A program made the translations under genes and the position numbers. Under the pieces are notes generated by a model. That model searched no databases, had not been told where the DNA came from, and saw only the letters and a program-made list of their open reading frames with translations. A stretch of DNA of 8,474 nucleotides from Rhodobacter sp. (lineage in GTDB: Bacteria; Pseudomonadota; Alphaproteobacteria; Rhodobacterales; Rhodobacteraceae), in assembly GCA_013824055.1 (NCBI GenBank), contig PNNE01000346.1, positions 1 to 8,474 of the forward strand, in the 5' to 3' direction. Below, piece by piece: positions 6,207-8,474 of this stretch. The stretch's first letter is position 1; each line of letters opens with the position of its first letter.

Positions 6207-7670
6207 ATGGCCCCTTTCCGCTCACACCCCTTCGATGACGACAAGCTGAAGGAGGAATGCGGGATTTTCGGTGTGGTCGGCGTGGCAGACGCGTCGAACT
6301 TCGTGGCGCTTGGCCTGCACGCGCTGCAGCACCGGGGGCAAGAGGCGGGCGGGATCGTCAGCTACCATCCCGACCACGGCTTCAACTCGGCCCGCCGCTT
6401 CGGTTACGTCCGCGACAACTTCACCAAGGCCGACGTGATGGACACGCTGCCGGGGTCGCTGGCGATCGGGCACGTCCGCTATTCCACCGCCGGGTCCAAG
6501 GGGGCCACCGCGATCCGCGACGTGCAGCCCTTTTTCGGCGAATTCTCGATGGGTGGCTGCGCCATCGCGCACAACGGCAACCTGACCAATGCCGCCGCCC
6601 TCCGGCGTGAGCTGATCGAGCGCGGGTCGATCTTCCAGTCCTCGTCGGACAGCGAATGCATCATCCATCTGATGGCGCGGTCGATCCAGAAGACGCTGGC
6701 CGAACGCATCAAGGACGCACTGCGCCGGGTGGAGGGCGCGTTCAGTGTCGTCGCGATGACCCGCACCAAGCTGATCGGCGTGCGCGACCCGCTGGGCGTG
6801 CGGCCGCTGGTCCTGGGCCGGATCGGCGACCACGGCTGGGCGCTGTCGTCGGAAACCTGCGCGCTTGACATCATCGGCGCCGATTTCGTGCGCGAGATCG
6901 AACCCGGCGAAATGGTGGTGATCGAGGGCAACAAGGTCGAATCGACCCGCCCCTTCGCCCCCGCAAAGTCGCGGTTCTGCATCTTCGAGAACGTCTATTT
7001 CAGCCGCCCCGACAGCATCATCGGCGGCCGCTCGGTCTATGAGACCCGCCGCCAGATCGGCGTCGAACTGGCGATCGAAGCCCCGGTCGATGCCGATCTG
7101 GTCTGTCCGGTTCCAGACAGCGGCACGCCCGCCGCCATCGGCTACAGCCAGCAATCCGGCATTCCCTACGCGATGGGGATCATCCGCAACCAGTACATGG
7201 GCCGCACCTTCATCGAACCCACCGACCACATCCGCAACATGGGCGTGCGGCTGAAGCTGAACGTCAACCGGGCGCTCATCAAGGGCAAGCGGGTGATCCT
7301 GGTCGACGACTCGGTCGTGCGCGGCACCACCAGCCGCAAGATCAAGGACATGATCCTCGAGGCGGGTGCCGCCGAGGTCCACTTCCGCATCGCCTCGCCC
7401 CCCACCGCCTGGCCCTGCTTTTACGGTGTCGACACGCCCGAACGCTCCAAGCTCCTCGCCGCGACGATGAGCGAAGACGAGATGCGCGACTGGATCGGGG
7501 TCGATTCCCTGAAGTTCGTCTCGCTCGACGGCCTTTACCGAGCGGCAGGCGAGGCCGCTGGCCGCGACATGGCCGCCCCGCAGTTCTGCGACGCCTGCTT
7601 CTCGGGCGACTACCCGGTGGCCCCCTCGGACAAGATCGAGGAAGGCTTCCAGATGAAGGCGGCGGAATAG
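6207..7670 (+). CDS. purF: Amidophosphoribosyltransferase (glutamine PRPP amidotransferase)
   Basis: PurF catalyses the first committed step of purine synthesis: PRPP plus glutamine gives phosphoribosylamine. It has 487 residues. A 17-residue leader precedes C18 in KEECGIFGVVG. In PurF enzymes with a propeptide the leader is cleaved to expose this Cys as the N-terminal nucleophile. The glutaminase domain shows GHVRYSTAG (88-96) and HNGNLTN (122-128); the phosphoribosyltransferase domain carries the PRPP loop VILVDDSVVRGTT (363-375). C258, C404, C461 and C464 match the four 4Fe-4S ligands of the Bacillus-type enzyme, so this is the iron-sulfur form. AGGA (6194-6197) lies 9 nt before the ATG. 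The stem-loop cluster upstream may regulate it. All key residues are intact. Confidence 0.97.
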   Translation: MAPFRSHPFDDDKLKEECGIFGVVGVADASNFVALGLHALQHRGQEAGGIVSYHPDHGFNSARRFGYVRDNFTKADVMDTLPGSLAIGHVRYSTAGSKGATAIRDVQPFFGEFSMGGCAIAHNGNLTNAAALRRELIERGSIFQSSSDSECIIHLMARSIQKTLAERIKDALRRVEGAFSVVAMTRTKLIGVRDPLGVRPLVLGRIGDHGWALSSETCALDIIGADFVREIEPGEMVVIEGNKVESTRPFAPAKSRFCIFENVYFSRPDSIIGGRSVYETRRQIGVELAIEAPVDADLVCPVPDSGTPAAIGYSQQSGIPYAMGIIRNQYMGRTFIEPTDHIRNMGVRLKLNVNRALIKGKRVILVDDSVVRGTTSRKIKDMILEAGAAEVHFRIASPPTAWPCFYGVDTPERSKLLAATMSEDEMRDWIGVDSLKFVSLDGLYRAAGEAAGRDMAAPQFCDACFSGDYPVAPSDKIEEGFQMKAAE

Positions 7671-7829
7671 GTCTTGGCGCTGGCCCCCGACTGGCCCCTG
7701 ACCGGCGCCGGCAAGGAATTCGCGACACCGATGTCCGCGGCGGCAAGGCGGTCGCGGGCGTGCCAACGGTCGGCGGCTTTCGCCCCAAAGACCTGGCGCC
7801 ATGCCTTCTGTGCCGGAACGGCGGCACGG

Positions 7830-7842
7830 TGACCCAAGGTCA
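7830..7842. promoter_or_regulatory. Palindrome TGACC-CAA-GGTCA, possible operator
   Basis: Perfect 5-bp arms TGACC (7830-7834) and GGTCA (7838-7842) flank CAA. On the minus strand the right arm falls inside a TTGACC hexamer (7843-7838). The symmetric arms with a 3-bp spacer suit a dimeric regulator. With no identified regulator and no minus-strand gene it could drive, this remains tentative. Confidence 0.25.
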
Positions 7843-7935
7843 AGAAAGGCAGCCACCGGACCGCTGCCACCTGCACGGCCGCTTGGTGCTGCCGGTCCGG
7901 GGCACCGCCGCGTCCGTCGGCTGCCACCTGACCCC

Positions 7936-7964
7936 TTGCCCTTTCATCCTTGGACAAATATCCC
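7936..7964 (+). promoter_or_regulatory. Candidate promoter of the dehydrogenase-like gene
   Basis: TTGCCC (7936-7941) and TATCCC (7959-7964) are 17 bp apart in a locally AT-richer patch. They would give a start near 7971 and a leader of about 31 nt. AGAAGGA (7988-7994) follows as a strong ribosome binding site 7 nt before the ATG at 8002. The -10 match is only partial. Confidence 0.4.
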
Positions 7965-8001
7965 CGCCAGAGGCTCTGCCGCCGGCCAGAAGGACCACGC
8001 C

Positions 8002-8474
8002 ATGACCCAGAAGATCGCCCCCAGAGTTGCCCTTGTCACCGGTGCCTCGCGCGGGCTTGGTTTCGCCATCGCGGAACAACTGGCTCTGCGTGGCTGGCAC
8101 CTGGTCGCCGTCGCCCGCACTGTGGGCGGCCTGGAAGAGCTGGACGACCGGGTGAAGCAGGCTGGCCTGCCGGGGGCGGGCGGCCTGACGCTGGCGCCGA
8201 TGGACGTCACCAGTGACGACGCGATGCGGCACCTTTGCCGCAGCATCCACGATCGCTGGGGTGGCCTTGGCCTCTGGGTCCATGCGGCGATCCACGCGGC
8301 CCCATTGGCGCCTGCGGGCCACATCGACCAGAAGGACTGGGAGAAATCTCTGGCGACCAACACCCGCGCCACCGGGATGCTGATCCCGATGGTAGAGCCG
8401 CTGCTCCGCGCCCATGACGGAACCGCGCTGTTCCTGGACGATCCCCGCGCCGGTCAGCCCTTCTTCGGCTCTTA
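8002..8474 (+). CDS. Short-chain dehydrogenase/reductase (SDR)-like protein (partial, N-terminal 157 residues)
   Basis: This is the N-terminal part of a Rossmann-fold protein of the short-chain dehydrogenase superfamily, cut by the right edge. The nucleotide-binding motif TGASRGLG (13-20) after strand RVALV is intact. Asp68 in PMDVT matches the Asp that contacts the adenine ring. Beyond this it departs from the classical family: the NNAG motif reads HAAI (94-97), and the catalytic Ser region reads LFLDDPRAG (143-151) without Ser. Asn120 in ATNTRATG is kept. The window ends in TA, the first two bases of codon 158, where the catalytic Tyr would be expected; TAC or TAT would supply it. The start is fixed by AGAAGGA 7 nt upstream. 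The substrate is unknown; a divergent oxidoreductase or a non-catalytic NAD(P)-binding protein is possible. Confidence 0.82.
   Translation, partial: MTQKIAPRVALVTGASRGLGFAIAEQLALRGWHLVAVARTVGGLEELDDRVKQAGLPGAGGLTLAPMDVTSDDAMRHLCRSIHDRWGGLGLWVHAAIHAAPLAPAGHIDQKDWEKSLATNTRATGMLIPMVEPLLRAHDGTALFLDDPRAGQPFFGS

Larger units (their letters stand above)
7671..8001. other. 331-bp gene-free interval between purF and the dehydrogenase-like gene
   Basis: I find no gene I can support here. The purF frame stays open for 53 codons after its TAG, ending at 7830-7832, but shows no recognisable domain. The DNA is GC-rich and rich in dyads: CCGGCGCCGG (7702-7711); GTGCCG with CGGCAC (7810-7815, 7822-7827); GGCAGC with GCTGCC (7848-7853, 7863-7868); and CCGGACCG with CGGTCCGG (7856-7863, 7893-7900). 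No terminator with a T-run was seen after purF. The right end holds the likely promoter and ribosome binding site of the next gene. A decayed gene or a structured RNA cannot be excluded. Confidence 0.6.

Noticed and set aside
7702..7711. CCGGCGCCGG palindrome as a purF terminator
   Set aside because: It has no loop and no T-run, and short GC palindromes are common in such DNA.
7671..7832. 53-codon open extension of the purF frame after its TAG
   Set aside because: PurF ends at a normal family length. An open run of this size is expected by chance at this GC content, and I see no readthrough signal.
6222..7856. 544-codon minus-strand open frame across purF
   Set aside because: Antisense frames stay open in GC-rich genes. 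The translation is low-complexity and rich in His, Asp and Arg, and purF on the plus strand has all its catalytic motifs.
7610..7957. 115-codon minus-strand frame covering the gap after purF
   Set aside because: It ends inside purF as antisense, has no properly spaced ribosome binding site (AAGG touches the ATG), and has no recognisable domain. A decayed gene cannot be ruled out.

Overview
The window is GC-rich chromosomal DNA with the codon use, gene order and protein families of an alphaproteobacterium of the Rhodobacterales. A Paracoccus-like or other Rhodobacteraceae source is my inference from protein resemblance and gene order; no database was searched. Nearly all of it is ordinary, well-conserved core genome. 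I see no insertion sequence, phage gene, CRISPR array, rRNA or tRNA.

Layout: (1) 1-855, minus strand: the first 285 residues of a P1B-type metal-transporting ATPase with an SPC ion-site motif (P1B-4 class), cut by the left edge. (2) 856-969: a short divergent intergenic region. On the minus strand it holds a promoter with a 19-bp spacer and a centred dyad, the layout used by MerR-family metal regulators, followed by a hairpin in the leader. (3) 970-3980, plus strand: a tightly packed cluster of alr (alanine racemase), an MlaE-type permease, an MlaF-type ATPase and a small PqiA-domain membrane protein. The first three genes overlap by ATGA junctions; the fourth follows after 7 bp. (4) 3981-4092: an AT-rich pocket with two perfect hairpins side by side. 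(5) 4093-5448 radA, 5483-6124 cvpA and 6207-7670 purF, all on the plus strand; a stem-loop-rich leader lies between cvpA and purF. (6) 7671-8001: a 331-bp gene-free, GC-rich gap with several dyads and a likely promoter at its right end. (7) 8002 to the right edge: the N-terminal 157 residues of an unusual short-chain dehydrogenase-like protein.

How the genes work together: alr makes D-alanine for peptidoglycan. The MlaE/MlaF pair forms the membrane core of a lipid ABC transporter, and the PqiA-like protein is probably a membrane partner. The cluster therefore reads as a cell-envelope operon, notable for lacking an adjacent MCE-domain (MlaD-like) protein. radA serves recombination and repair. 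cvpA-purF is a widely seen pairing, with PurF catalysing the first step of purine synthesis. The ATPase is a metal-efflux gene on the opposite strand and probably under its own metal-responsive control.

The clearest points for a second look are the MerR-type promoter, the MCE-less Mla/PqiA operon coupled to alr, the paired AT-rich hairpins, the stem-loops before purF, and the dehydrogenase-like protein whose catalytic serine and NNAG motif are replaced. I found no convincing previously undescribed system.
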